Notes: a model not told the origin generated them from the letters alone. A stretch of DNA of 27,238 bases from Acholeplasmatales bacterium (GCA_900770055.1 CAAGJD010000180.1:1-27238), one strand, 5' to 3'. Positions 16,307-24,647 are shown, numbered from the stretch's first letter. Program-made: numbers and translations.

Positions 16307-17138
16307 CTTCATTATAATATTTAGATAAAAGCTCTATTTCATCCTTATAGCCTGCTATTTCATTTGGAGTTTCTAGATAAAATGGTAAATGCTTAAGCTT
16401 AGGATGATTAATAATTCTAATGATTGCATCAAGGCCAATAGTACCTTTGCCAATACATTCATGACGATCCTTATTAGACGCAAAAGGCATTTTTGAATCA
16501 TTTAAGTGAATAGCCTTTAATCTATCTAATCCTATTTTTTCATCAAGCTCTAGAAGTACGCCATCTAAATTATTAACAATATCATAGCCTGCAGAATAAA
16601 CATGACAGGTATCTAAGCAAATACCTATTTTTTCTTTATAGATAACGCCATCAATAATTCTTTTAATTTCGTCAAAGCTTCTTCCTATTTCACTACCCTT
16701 ACCAGCCATAAGCTCAAGCAAAATAGTTGTTTTCATTTCAGGATAAATAACTTCATTTAGAATTTCAATTATTTGTTCTATACCTATATCTACTCCTTGT
16801 CCTGTGTGACTACCAGGATGGAAATTATATAAAGCATTATCAAAGTTTTCTAATCGGGCAATATCATCCTTAAAGCACATTCTTGCAAATTCTCTAGTAT
16901 CTGGATTACTTGAACAAGCATTTAATGTGTATGGAGCGTGACATAAAATTTGTTCAATTCCATTTTCCTTTGCATAGCTTATATACGCTAAAAAATCATT
17001 TTGATCCCAAGACTTAGCTTTTCCTCCTTGAGGATTCCTAGAAAAATATTGGAATGTATTTCCATTTATTGATTTAATTTCTTTAGCAGCAGCTAAAAAG
17101 CCGTTGCTAATAGATAAATGACAACCCATTTTAAACAT
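16299..17138 (-). CDS. nfo: Endonuclease IV (AP endonuclease)
   Basis: A 279-residue TIM-barrel enzyme cleaving DNA 5' of abasic sites in base excision repair. The family metal ligands are all visible: His in CHAPYTLN, His in FHPGSHTG, Glu in LLELMAGKG, Asp and His in LDTCHVYSAGYD, His in IHLNDSK, Asp and His in KDRHECIGKG, and Glu in FYLETP. Length matches the family. The ATG at 17138 has AGGAG 8 bases upstream. The gene is bracketed by terminators, so it is probably a single-gene transcript from the promoter at 17174-17202. Confidence 0.97.
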   Translation of the reverse strand: MFKMGCHLSISNGFLAAAKEIKSINGNTFQYFSRNPQGGKAKSWDQNDFLAYISYAKENGIEQILCHAPYTLNACSSNPDTREFARMCFKDDIARLENFDNALYNFHPGSHTGQGVDIGIEQIIEILNEVIYPEMKTTILLELMAGKGSEIGRSFDEIKRIIDGVIYKEKIGICLDTCHVYSAGYDIVNNLDGVLLELDEKIGLDRLKAIHLNDSKMPFASNKDRHECIGKGTIGLDAIIRIINHPKLKHLPFYLETPNEIAGYKDEIELLSKYYNEAN

Positions 17139-17173
17139 TGTTTAGACTCCTAATTAAATATACTTTTAATATT

Positions 17174-17202
17174 ATTTTATCTTAAAACAAAGAAAAATGC
17201 AA
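17174..17202 (-). promoter_or_regulatory. Candidate promoter of nfo
   Basis: On the minus strand, TTGCAT (17202-17197), a 17-base spacer and TAAAAT (17179-17174) lie between the pyk terminator and nfo. The match is moderate, but a promoter is needed here because a strong terminator ends the upstream transcript. Confidence 0.55.
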
Positions 17203-17204
17203 AA

Positions 17205-17228
17205 AATAGTGGTCAAATGACCACTATT
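17205..17228 (-). terminator. Terminator of the pfkA-pyk operon
   Basis: AATAGTGGTCA (17205-17215) and TGACCACTATT (17218-17228) form a near-perfect palindrome. The innermost pairs must open to make a loop. A T-run follows on the minus strand. Confidence 0.92.
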
Positions 17229-17246
17229 ATATGCATTTCATTAAAA

Positions 17247-18629
17247 TTACTTAATTTCAACTAATTCTAACTTCTTATCGATAATTGAAATAACTTGGTC
17301 ACCAGCAACAAGGTCTAACTTTTCAGTAGCCTTAGCTAATGCATCGTTTAAGTTACCTAATACTGCTTGTACACCCCAAACGATAGATAATGTACGGCAG
17401 TCATCAGCATTGTCACATGCGAAGAAAATATCAGAAGCAGGACGATATTGAGAAATAGCTAATGCTAAATCAACATTACCCTCAGCAACGATTGCAGGAA
17501 TTTCGAATACACATGCTAATGTAGCAGCAGCTAAACCTAAAGCATCTGCCTCATTCTTTTCTTCTTTACCATAAACAACATTTTCAATCATTTGAGCATG
17601 ATCAATTGACTCTTCAGCCTTTTCATCAATCTTAGCCATGTATGAAACAGCTTCAAATGGATAATCACCTTGAGCAGACTCACCAGAAAGCATTGTAGCA
17701 CCAGTACCATCTAATACTGCATTATGGCAGTCAGAAACTTCTGCACGAGTTGGTCTTGGATTTTGTTGCATAGAGTCTAACATTTGTGTAGCACAAACAA
17801 CAATCTTACCAGTTGATTGAGCTAAATAAATCATATCCTTTTGGATTTGAGGTAAATCCCAAGCATCAACGTCAACACCTAAGTCACCACGAGCAACCAT
17901 TACACCATCAGATAATCTAATGATTTCTTCCATATTAGATACACCTTCTTGGTTCTCAATCTTAGAAATAATCTTGATATGAGTGTTGTTCTTAGCTGCT
18001 AAGATTTCACGGATTTGACGGATATCATCAGCACGACGAACAAATGATGCAGCGATGAAATCTAATCCTTGATCACAAGCGAATTCCATATCTGCCTTGT
18101 CTTTTGGTGAAATGTAAGGCATATTTAAAATTACGCCTGGAACATTACAGTTTCTCTTATTCTTTAACTTACGGTCATTTTGAGCCTCACAAACTAATTC
18201 TCTAGTTTGTTCATCCTTTTCAATAACCTTTAATGTTAAGTTACCATCTTCAATAAGGATTCTACCACCAATACTAATATCATCATATAAACCAGCATAA
18301 GAAATAGCTACCTTATTAGCATTACCTAAGAATGAATAATCCATAGTGATACGGATAATGTCACCCTTGTGTAACATAACTGGCTCATCGTTCTCTAAGT
18401 AACCTGTTCTAATTTCAGGGCCCTTAGTGTCTAAGCACATACCAGTAAACCAGCCCTTTTCAGCATTTAATGCCTTAACATTCTTAATACGGAATCCTTG
18501 CTCTTCATAGTCACCATGAGAGAAATTCATACGCATTACATTCATACCTGCAGTTCCTATTAATTTTTCTAAACAATCCTTTTGTTCACTAGCAGGTCCA
18601 ATTGTACAAACAACTTTAGTCTTTTTCAT
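17247..18629 (-). CDS. pyk: Pyruvate kinase
   Basis: A 460-residue glycolytic enzyme converting PEP and ADP to pyruvate and ATP. Present are KVVCTIGPAS at the start, MRMNFSHGD, CLDTKGPEIRTG with the catalytic region, a small B domain, and IISKIENQEGVSNMEEI followed by GVMVARGDLGVD and the ATQMLDSM region. The C-terminal domain is compact and lacks the extra PEP-utiliser domain found in Bacillus and Geobacillus enzymes. The ATG at 18629 follows GAAGGAGA and is 19 bases after pfkA. Codon use looks optimised, as expected for a high-level protein. Confidence 0.97.
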   Translation of the reverse strand: MKKTKVVCTIGPASEQKDCLEKLIGTAGMNVMRMNFSHGDYEEQGFRIKNVKALNAEKGWFTGMCLDTKGPEIRTGYLENDEPVMLHKGDIIRITMDYSFLGNANKVAISYAGLYDDISIGGRILIEDGNLTLKVIEKDEQTRELVCEAQNDRKLKNKRNCNVPGVILNMPYISPKDKADMEFACDQGLDFIAASFVRRADDIRQIREILAAKNNTHIKIISKIENQEGVSNMEEIIRLSDGVMVARGDLGVDVDAWDLPQIQKDMIYLAQSTGKIVVCATQMLDSMQQNPRPTRAEVSDCHNAVLDGTGATMLSGESAQGDYPFEAVSYMAKIDEKAEESIDHAQMIENVVYGKEEKNEADALGLAAATLACVFEIPAIVAEGNVDLALAISQYRPASDIFFACDNADDCRTLSIVWGVQAVLGNLNDALAKATEKLDLVAGDQVISIIDKKLELVEIK

Positions 18630-18648
18630 TATTTTATCTCCTTCATAA

Positions 18649-19602
18649 TTATGATATCTTTTGTACTAATTTGTGCAACTCCTTATTTGGCTCATTTTTC
18701 ATAGCCAAAGCTTCTTCAATAGGTGTATAATGGAGTTCATTTTTGCAAACACCTACAGCTACTCCACTGATTCCTTCATGAAGAAGGTCAATAGAATATT
18801 TGCCTAATCTTGCAGCAAGTAATCTATCCTCGGGTGTTGGAGCACCACCACGCTGTACATATCCTAAAATAGTAGCTCGACACTCATAACCAGAATAATC
18901 TTCTACTTCTTTAGCTAATTGATATACGTCTGTTATATTTTCAGATATAACAACGATTGCATGCTTACGGCCAGCAAGTCTATTTTGCTTTAAATCCTTT
19001 AACAGCTTTTCCTTGTCTAAACCCGTATCGTTTGTAATAATATATTCAGCACCACAGCATATTCCTGAATATAATGCTAAATCCTCACAATGTCTTCCCA
19101 TTACCTCAATAATTGAGCATCTTTGATGTGATGATGAAGTATCTCTTAATTTATCTATAGCATCACAAGCTGTGTTAAGTGCAGTTGAAAAGCCTATAGT
19201 AAATTCTGTTGAGGCAATATCATTGTCAATTGTACCAGGAATACAAACTGTTTTAATACCCATTTCGTGAAGTCTTAATGCACCTGTATAAGTACCATCT
19301 CCACCAATACACACTAAAGCTTCAATATCATGTCTTTGTAATTGCTTAACAGCTAGCATTCTAACCTGCTCATACATAAATTCAGGCAATCTTGCAGTAC
19401 CTAAAATTGTACCACCTTTATTAAGAATTTCAGAAACATCGCTTCTTGAAAATTCCTTAAGCTTACCTTCAACTAAGCCTCGATAACCATCATAAATACC
19501 AAATATTTGATCATTACTTGCTAGAGCAGCTCTTACAACGGCACGGATTGTCGCATTCATTCCCGGAGCATCTCCTCCAGAGGTTAAAACACCAATCCTC
19601 AC
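18649..19602 (-). CDS. pfkA: 6-phosphofructokinase, ATP-dependent
   Basis: A 317-residue enzyme phosphorylating fructose 6-phosphate. Motifs are MRIGVLTSGGDAPGMNA at the start, CIGGDGTYTGA, PGTIDNDIASTEFTIGF with the catalytic Asp, and CRATILGYVQRGGAPTPEDRLLA. The Gly of GGDG (not GGDD) indicates ATP rather than pyrophosphate as donor. The frame reaches a GTG at 19611, but the GTG at 19602 is 8 bases from AGGAG and gives the usual PfkA N-terminus. First gene of a pfkA-pyk operon, a common Bacillota arrangement. Confidence 0.97.
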   Translation of the reverse strand: MRIGVLTSGGDAPGMNATIRAVVRAALASNDQIFGIYDGYRGLVEGKLKEFSRSDVSEILNKGGTILGTARLPEFMYEQVRMLAVKQLQRHDIEALVCIGGDGTYTGALRLHEMGIKTVCIPGTIDNDIASTEFTIGFSTALNTACDAIDKLRDTSSSHQRCSIIEVMGRHCEDLALYSGICCGAEYIITNDTGLDKEKLLKDLKQNRLAGRKHAIVVISENITDVYQLAKEVEDYSGYECRATILGYVQRGGAPTPEDRLLAARLGKYSIDLLHEGISGVAVGVCKNELHYTPIEEALAMKNEPNKELHKLVQKIS

Positions 19603-19636
19603 AATAATCACTCCTATTTATATAAATCCCTATAAC

Positions 19637-19664
19637 ATTATATCACAATTTTTTTAGGCTTCAA
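19637..19664 (-). promoter_or_regulatory. Promoter of pfkA-pyk
   Basis: On the minus strand, TTGAAG (19664-19659), a 16-base spacer and an extended -10 element TGATATAAT (TATAAT at 19642-19637) lie about 35 bases before the pfkA start. The extended -10 suits a strong constitutive glycolytic promoter. Confidence 0.8.
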
Positions 19665-19699
19665 GAAAAATAATATCATCAAGAAAAAATTTAAGAAAA

Positions 19700-19719
19700 A
19701 AAGCCTCATTTGAGGCTTT
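19700..19719 (-). terminator. Terminator after the small membrane protein pair
   Basis: AAAGCCTCA (19700-19708) pairs with TGAGGCTTT (19711-19719), followed by a T-run on the minus strand. It ends the transcript from 20801 and insulates the pfkA promoter. Confidence 0.92.
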
Positions 19720-19743
19720 CATAGTCTATAAATAATGTTTTTA

Positions 19744-20289
19744 TTATTCTTCTTTAGTTTCTTCCTTTGATTCTTCTACTTTTTTCTTTTCAGTTAATGG
19801 AGCAATGAAATAAACAATTTCTGATGCAATTAATAAAACCATTGCAATAATTGAATATTCAGCAAAGAATAAATTTTGTCCAGTTGTTGATTGAAGTAAA
19901 TTTAAAAATGGAACTATTGAATATGCTAAATAAACAATTACATAAATACATGCCCATTTTTGTTTTTTGAATAATGCGAATACTAATGCTACATAAAAGC
20001 CTAATTCAATTATTACACTTAATGTATTTTGTGTAGTACCAGCTGTTAAATATGAACCTAAGAATATATTAGAAACAACTGCGGCTAAAAGTACTGGAAT
20101 AATATACCACTTTGATAGTTTATCAAAGAATGATAATAAAGCTACACCAGCAAAAGATGCCATCCATAAAACTAACAAATAAATATTATAGCTATCTTTT
20201 ACCTCATCAAAATTCATAAATGTTGCTAAAACTAATACTATTGTTGCAACAGCTGCAACAACTAATGAAATTATATTATATCTCTTCAT
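19744..20289 (-). CDS. Hypothetical six-helix membrane protein
   Basis: A 181-residue protein I do not recognise. It has about six hydrophobic segments (near residues 7-25, 35-55, 62-82, 90-107, 113-132, 143-163) with few charges between them, and a highly charged cytoplasmic tail rich in Lys and Glu (last 15 residues). It follows the 20292-20801 gene after 2 bases, has a GAGAGGG ribosome binding site, and ends before a strong terminator. Its layout resembles that of the upstream protein (K..KW/Y..LP/IP.LL, then YVAL..ALxK), so the two may be tandem paralogues. No catalytic motif is visible. Confidence 0.8.
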   Translation of the reverse strand: MKRYNIISLVVAAVATIVLVLATFMNFDEVKDSYNIYLLVLWMASFAGVALLSFFDKLSKWYIIPVLLAAVVSNIFLGSYLTAGTTQNTLSVIIELGFYVALVFALFKKQKWACIYVIVYLAYSIVPFLNLLQSTTGQNLFFAEYSIIAMVLLIASEIVYFIAPLTEKKKVEESKEETKEE

Positions 20290-20291
20290 TT

Positions 20292-20801
20292 TTATTCCCT
20301 CTCTTTAAAATATTCCTTTAATAAAATCAATGTCAAAATAATAAATAATCCTAGTGATGTTGAGCCACCACCAATAGCACTCGCAAATGCAAATGCAACT
20401 GCAATTAATAATAATATCAAATAAGCATTTAAAATATTGCCACCCTTTGCTTTAAGTAATGCTAATACGATGATTGCAACATATAATGCAACATTTGGTA
20501 ATAAAGCAAAATCAATATTACTACTAGATATTAATGAGTAACCATAACTTAAAAGATTAGCAGATGATAATAATATTATTGGTAATAAACTGTACTTATC
20601 ACATTTTTTACATTCAATAAGTAATAATATACCAGCTGCACCAACAAGTAAAACTAAACGTGTCATATAAATAATTGGACCAACATTAGTAGTAGATATA
20701 TTATCATCTAAATATCCAAAAATTGATGGAATAAATAAAGCCATTGCAACAATTGAAAGGACTTTAATTATCTTATCTAAATTTTGTTTAATTTTCTCCA
20801 T
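20292..20801 (-). CDS. Hypothetical six-helix membrane protein
   Basis: A 169-residue, almost wholly hydrophobic protein of unknown function, with about six predicted helices between residues 12 and 163 and a short charged C-terminus (KEYFKERE). The second loop contains CKKCDKY, a Cys-x2-Cys pair on the side facing the N-terminus. The arrangement KYSLLPIILL followed by YVAIIVLALLK parallels the next gene. It has its own promoter at 20825-20853 and a GGGGG-rich ribosome binding site. The two genes form a bicistron. Confidence 0.78.
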   Translation of the reverse strand: MEKIKQNLDKIIKVLSIVAMALFIPSIFGYLDDNISTTNVGPIIYMTRLVLLVGAAGILLLIECKKCDKYSLLPIILLSSANLLSYGYSLISSSNIDFALLPNVALYVAIIVLALLKAKGGNILNAYLILLLIAVAFAFASAIGGGSTSLGLFIILTLILLKEYFKERE

Positions 20802-20824
20802 TTCTTCTTTTCCCCCTTTTTTAA

Positions 20825-20853
20825 ATTATAAATCTATTTGTTTTAATAAACAA
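20825..20853 (-). promoter_or_regulatory. Promoter of the small membrane protein pair
   Basis: On the minus strand, TTGTTT (20853-20848), a 17-base spacer and TATAAT (20830-20825) lie 24 bases before the start codon. The -35 overlaps one arm of a weak inverted repeat (20850-20875, AAACAATA/TATTGTTT) that lacks a U-tract. Confidence 0.65.
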
Positions 20854-20871
20854 TACAAAATATGCTATTGT

Positions 20872-22140
20872 TTACTCTTCTATCATTATTTTAATGATTT
20901 CTTTATCTGTTTCTCTCATACCATACTTTGCAAGCCTTGAAACATTTTTAATTGTGTTTTCAACACCTCTTTTTACAATACCATCTCCACCATAGAACTG
21001 ATTACCATTTTTATAAAGCTCATATCCAAAAATTCCTGATTCAACGGACATTGCAATTTTTGCAGCACAGCTTGCCTTTGCTCCATCACAAATAATACCT
21101 GAATCTATTGCCAAATCATTTACAAGCGTATGAATAATTTCTTTTTCACTTCCACCTAATAAATAAGCAATTCCACAGGCTGCACCAGCACCAGCTGAAA
21201 TAACACCACAATATGCAGATAAAGTACCTATTCCAGTTTTAAGATGAATGGTAATTAGATTAGATACACATAAGGCTCTATATAATTTTTCCTTATCGAT
21301 TTTGTAATAATCAGCATAAACAATTACAGGAACTGATGCTGTAATACCCTGATTTCCACTACCAGAATTAATAATAACTGGCTTTTCACAACCATTCATT
21401 CTTGCATCACTTGCTGCAGCTGAATAAGCCTTAGCTAAAGTTTTTACATCATTATGATAGGAATTCATAAATGTTTTACCAACATTTGCTCCATAATTAT
21501 TTGTTAAGCCCTCTTTAGCAATAGCCATATTATATTCAATTTGTCTGTCTAAAGTCTCCTTAACTAATGAAATATCAACACTATTTGCAAATTCAATAAT
21601 ATCAGAAACATTTAAAATACTTCTATCTATTTTCTTTCTTTTATTTTCAGTTTCCTTCTCAAATATAATATTGTCATCTAAACTCATATGAACAATATTT
21701 GTGTGCTTATCAACTATTCTAACATAAGAACAATGCTCATCATTATATAGCTTTACTCCTACCTCAAAAACATGAGCATCCTCCGGTACACTAATATCGG
21801 TAGGAAGCTCCTCCTTAAGCTTAATCATTTTAACTATATCTTCTTCTGTAGCATGAGCTAATACCTCAAGCTCAACATCAGGGTTTCCAGCAATAATTCC
21901 AGCTGCAAATGCACTTTTTAGACCTCTCATACCTCCTGTATGTGGCACAGTAACGCTTTTAACATTTTTAACAATGTTCGCACTTACTATTAGCTCAGCT
22001 TTTTTAGGCATTGTACCTAATATTTTTTTGGCCATGGCAGCTGCATAAGCAATTGAAATAGGCTCAGTACATCCCATTGCAGGAACCAATTCTATTTTTA
22101 ATAATTCTACATAAAGTAAACAATTTTCCTTTGTTAACAT
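20872..22140 (-). CDS. cyuA: L-cysteine desulfidase / UPF0597 family protein (CyuA-like)
   Basis: A 422-residue protein of the CyuA (YhaM)/archaeal L-cysteine desulfidase family, related to the alpha chain of iron-sulfur L-serine dehydratases. The expected reaction is cysteine to pyruvate, ammonia and sulfide using a [4Fe-4S] cluster; some relatives may act on serine. The family motif LVPAMGCTEPISIAYA places the proposed catalytic Cys at 24. Cys 311, 351 and 358 (C-x39-C-x6-C; YCGVISAG and IICDGAKASC) have the spacing I recall for the cluster ligands in the Methanocaldococcus enzyme. NSGSGNQGITASVPV is also typical. It is 18 bases downstream of the reductase gene on the same strand, so probably co-transcribed. 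Confidence 0.88.
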   Translation of the reverse strand: MLTKENCLLYVELLKIELVPAMGCTEPISIAYAAAMAKKILGTMPKKAELIVSANIVKNVKSVTVPHTGGMRGLKSAFAAGIIAGNPDVELEVLAHATEEDIVKMIKLKEELPTDISVPEDAHVFEVGVKLYNDEHCSYVRIVDKHTNIVHMSLDDNIIFEKETENKRKKIDRSILNVSDIIEFANSVDISLVKETLDRQIEYNMAIAKEGLTNNYGANVGKTFMNSYHNDVKTLAKAYSAAASDARMNGCEKPVIINSGSGNQGITASVPVIVYADYYKIDKEKLYRALCVSNLITIHLKTGIGTLSAYCGVISAGAGAACGIAYLLGGSEKEIIHTLVNDLAIDSGIICDGAKASCAAKIAMSVESGIFGYELYKNGNQFYGGDGIVKRGVENTIKNVSRLAKYGMRETDKEIIKIMIEE

Positions 22141-22158
22141 ATCTCTTACCTACACTTG

Positions 22159-23007
22159 CTATAATTTATTTAAATATTGAACCACAGAATGAGCACACAC
22201 GTTTCCTTCACCAACTGCCTTAGCATATTGATAAGGTCTACCTGTACAATCACCACAAGCAAAACAACCCTTTAAATTTGTTCTACATTCTCTATCTACT
22301 ACAATATGACCATCATTTACTAAAATTCCTGGCACTAATGCAGAAGGTGATATTGATGCTTTAAGCATAAATATTCCATCTACTTCTATTTCAAAATCTT
22401 TAAATCTTAAAAGCTTTTTATTATCATTTTCAGCAATTTCTAAAGGCATTTTTTGAATTTTTTCAACATTATGGAGATTAACTTCATCGCCTTTATAAAG
22501 AGGAATAAATAGAACCTCATTAGCTAAACTAGCTAAAAATTCGATTTCATGTTCAAATTCTTTAAGTGTTGAAACAACCGCAATTTTTTTACCTTTATAT
22601 AGCATACCATCACAGGTTGCACAATAGCTTACTCCTTGTCCTAAATATTCAAGTTCACCCTTAATTGGTTTCAATGTTTCAACTCCTGTTGCTAAAATTA
22701 TAGTTTTAGCTTCATACATTTCTTGATTACATAAAATACCATAATGACTTGATAAATCATATACTCCAGTTACTGTTTTTTCTTCTATTTTAATATCCAT
22801 AGCATCAATTTGATTTAAAAAAGCTTGATGCATATCTTTTCCACTAATCATTGATAATCCTGGATAATTATTTATCTTTTCTGCCTTTAATATTTTATTT
22901 GATAAATCTCTACTGCCAAACCAAATAAAATCTCTATTCAATTGTTTTAGTGTTAAGGCTGCAGAAATACCTGCAGGTCCTGAACCTATAATAGCTACAT
23001 CGTACAT
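22159..23007 (-). CDS. Thioredoxin reductase-like flavoprotein lacking the NADPH motif
   Basis: A 282-residue flavin disulfide reductase. FAD binding is clear: DVAIIGSGPAGISAALTL at the N-terminus, ATGVE near 107-110, and CFACGDCTGRPYQYAKAVGEG near 248-268. The redox pair is Cys129-Ala-Thr-Cys132. The middle domain, where NADPH-linked enzymes have GxGxxA and HRRxxxR, reads IAVVSTLKEFEHEIEFLA then LFIPLYKGDEV: neither motif exists. This matches pyridine-nucleotide-independent relatives such as ferredoxin-dependent flavin thioredoxin reductase (FFTR) or DTR, so reduced ferredoxin may be the donor (inference). Extra Cys at 241, 248, 251 and 254 cluster near the C-terminus. Twelve bases after the DUF3592-like gene and 18 before cyuA. 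Confidence 0.88.
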   Translation of the reverse strand: MYDVAIIGSGPAGISAALTLKQLNRDFIWFGSRDLSNKILKAEKINNYPGLSMISGKDMHQAFLNQIDAMDIKIEEKTVTGVYDLSSHYGILCNQEMYEAKTIILATGVETLKPIKGELEYLGQGVSYCATCDGMLYKGKKIAVVSTLKEFEHEIEFLASLANEVLFIPLYKGDEVNLHNVEKIQKMPLEIAENDNKKLLRFKDFEIEVDGIFMLKASISPSALVPGILVNDGHIVVDRECRTNLKGCFACGDCTGRPYQYAKAVGEGNVCAHSVVQYLNKL

Positions 23008-23019
23008 TTTATCACCTTT

Positions 23020-23673
23020 TTAAAAATTATCGATTGAAGGTTTTAAATCTTCAAAATCCATATAGTATTTATTTTTGAAAAAATAAATCGGAACATCATA
23101 AGTATATTCATTAATATGCTTTTTCCAATAATAAGAATCACCTCTAAGGGTTATACTTTTATAGTTTTTACCATCTCTAGTAGCTTTAATGATTAAAAAT
23201 CCTGGCTTCACACTATCAATATAGGTTATTTTAGCAAGTTTCCTATCACCAAACTGTTTCAATCGTTTTGGTAGATAATAATTAAACAGAGCCTTAAATA
23301 TAAATACTGATGATATTAATACATAAATTAAGATAAAACCATATATAATAATTGTTCCTACTATTATATCACTCATATATACAAAATTACTAGGATCACC
23401 TGGATTTACATAACCATGATATTCATATGCTCCTTCGTTCGGTATAAATATCGTGTCAATATAATAATTACCTTGATAAGTATACTCAACATCGACAACA
23501 TCATTATCATAATCATACGAATAAACTATCGCTGTAACCTTATCATAAGTAACAATTTCGGTATATGTTAATATCGTAAGTATAGTATTAACTAATAACA
23601 ATACTCCACTAATAGTTCCTAAAATTAACATTGTTTTTTTAGAAATTACACTTGGTTTCAAATCTTTATCCAT
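23020..23673 (-). CDS. DUF3592-like two-helix membrane protein
   Basis: A 217-residue protein of unknown function. Hydrophobic segments near residues 13-36 and 103-128 flank an external beta-rich domain with the sequence style of DUF3592 (TAIVYSYDYDNDVVDVEYTY, then YHGYVNPGDPSNF). A second beta-rich cytoplasmic part follows (KLAKITYIDSVKPGFLIIKAT, YTYDVPIYFFKNKYY). DUF3592 membership is a judgement from pattern, not a search. It is the first gene before the reductase and cyuA, with 12 bases between it and the reductase. The ATG at 23673 follows GAGGTG. Confidence 0.75.
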   Translation of the reverse strand: MDKDLKPSVISKKTMLILGTISGVLLLVNTILTILTYTEIVTYDKVTAIVYSYDYDNDVVDVEYTYQGNYYIDTIFIPNEGAYEYHGYVNPGDPSNFVYMSDIIVGTIIIYGFILIYVLISSVFIFKALFNYYLPKRLKQFGDRKLAKITYIDSVKPGFLIIKATRDGKNYKSITLRGDSYYWKKHINEYTYDVPIYFFKNKYYMDFEDLKPSIDNF

Positions 23674-23690
23674 AAATCACACCTCAATTT

Positions 23691-23718
23691 ATTCTATCAC
23701 AATTATAATAAGTTACAA
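23691..23718 (-). promoter_or_regulatory. Promoter of the DUF3592 - reductase - cyuA operon
   Basis: On the minus strand, TTGTAA (23718-23713), a 16-base spacer and an extended -10 TGATAGAAT (TAGAAT at 23696-23691) lie about 18 bases before the start codon, just after the preceding terminator. Confidence 0.65.
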
Positions 23719-23723
23719 AGAAA

Positions 23724-23743
23724 AAAGAGTGAATACACTCTTT
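23724..23743 (-). terminator. Terminator of the split membrane protein gene
   Basis: AAAGAGTG (23724-23731) pairs with CACTCTTT (23736-23743) over a four-base loop and is followed by a T-rich run on the minus strand, right after the stop at 23748. Confidence 0.88.
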
Positions 23744-23747
23744 AAAA

Positions 23748-24515
23748 TTAAATGTGAAATTTACTTTTCTTTCTTATTATACAAATCATCGTATTAACCA
23801 CTAATAATCCTAACGCAATAAGTGGAATTAATAGTTGAAAATCACCACCACTTTTATCAACAAAAAGTGAAATACCTGAAACAGGTTGAAAATTCATAAA
23901 TATTAATAAATAGCTGATTCCTGGAATCACTATTGATAAAATTCCTGCCAAATTAGGACTAAATGTTGTATCCCACATAACGTGAAGATAAATACCATTT
24001 ACAAACTTAAGCAGAACAAAAGCTATTATACAAAATACTACTGTATTCCAAAAACCATTTAATAGAAGTCCACTTATTATAGTGAATGTCGCAAAAATTA
24101 GCCATAATGCCACTATAACCAATGTGTATGATATTAATCCTAATACTCTATTTGGAATCGCAGATTTTGTTTCTTCATCGAATACTCGATATAAGCCCAA
24201 CAAAAATACTATAATAAATAACACAATTGTTGTTAAATCAAAATAAGGTCTTCCTCCAACTAAATCTAAAACTACTGAAGGAGTAAACACAAAGGAAAAT
24301 AAGCTAAATGCTAAAGCAACTTTAGAGACACTTTCTCTAGCCTTTGATTTATAACTAGGAATAGTAACAAATAATAAAATTAAAAATGTAACTATTTTAG
24401 CTATATCTAAAATCAAAAAGATAAAGTATGATGTGAATATTAAATTAAATATATTTTGGTCCAAACAAATAGATTTATCAAAAAATCCTTTTATATAATC
24501 AATTTGATTAAACAA
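23748..24515 (-). pseudogene. Polytopic membrane protein, main part downstream of an in-frame stop
   Basis: About 255 codons encoding a multi-helix membrane protein (about six or seven hydrophobic segments between residues 24 and 248, ending IIRKKSKFHI) that I do not recognise. The apparent start is a TTG at 24515 with no ribosome binding site. It is exactly in frame with the well-formed short ORF at 24522-24617, separated only by a TAA and two sense codons (ATT TGG). Read through, the gene would be about 289 codons with a first helix, an external loop with adjacent Cys, then this body. The simplest reading is one gene broken by a nonsense mutation. Functional translation of this part from the TTG, or TAA readthrough, is less likely. 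Confidence 0.65.
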
Positions 24516-24521
24516 CCAAAT

Positions 24522-24617
24522 TTACCAGTTACCAAATGCATCACAACATGGAATAAACAATCTAGCTATAGATGTTAGTAACAATAACAAAGCGATTACT
24601 ATCTGTACTTTTTTCAT
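24522..24617 (-). CDS. 31-residue N-terminal segment upstream of in-frame TAA
   Basis: An ATG at 24617 with a good ribosome binding site (GAGGTGG) starts a 31-codon ORF: MKKVQIVIALLLLL, then TSIARLFIPCCDAFGNW, then TAA. It is a basic N-terminus and one hydrophobic helix followed by a Cys-Cys pair. As an independent small membrane peptide it is possible. Because it is in frame with the promoterless, ribosome-binding-site-less membrane gene immediately after its stop, I think it is that gene's original N-terminus. The promoter at 24648-24676 serves it. Confidence 0.65.
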   Translation of the reverse strand: MKKVQIVIALLLLLTSIARLFIPCCDAFGNW

Positions 24618-24647
24618 AAGTACCACCTCTCGTATACCTTTTTATTA

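Noticed and set aside
20850..20875. Inverted repeat after cyuA as a terminator
   Set aside because: AAACAATA/TATTGTTT is an A/T-only stem with a ten-base loop and no U-run on the minus strand. It is too weak to call.
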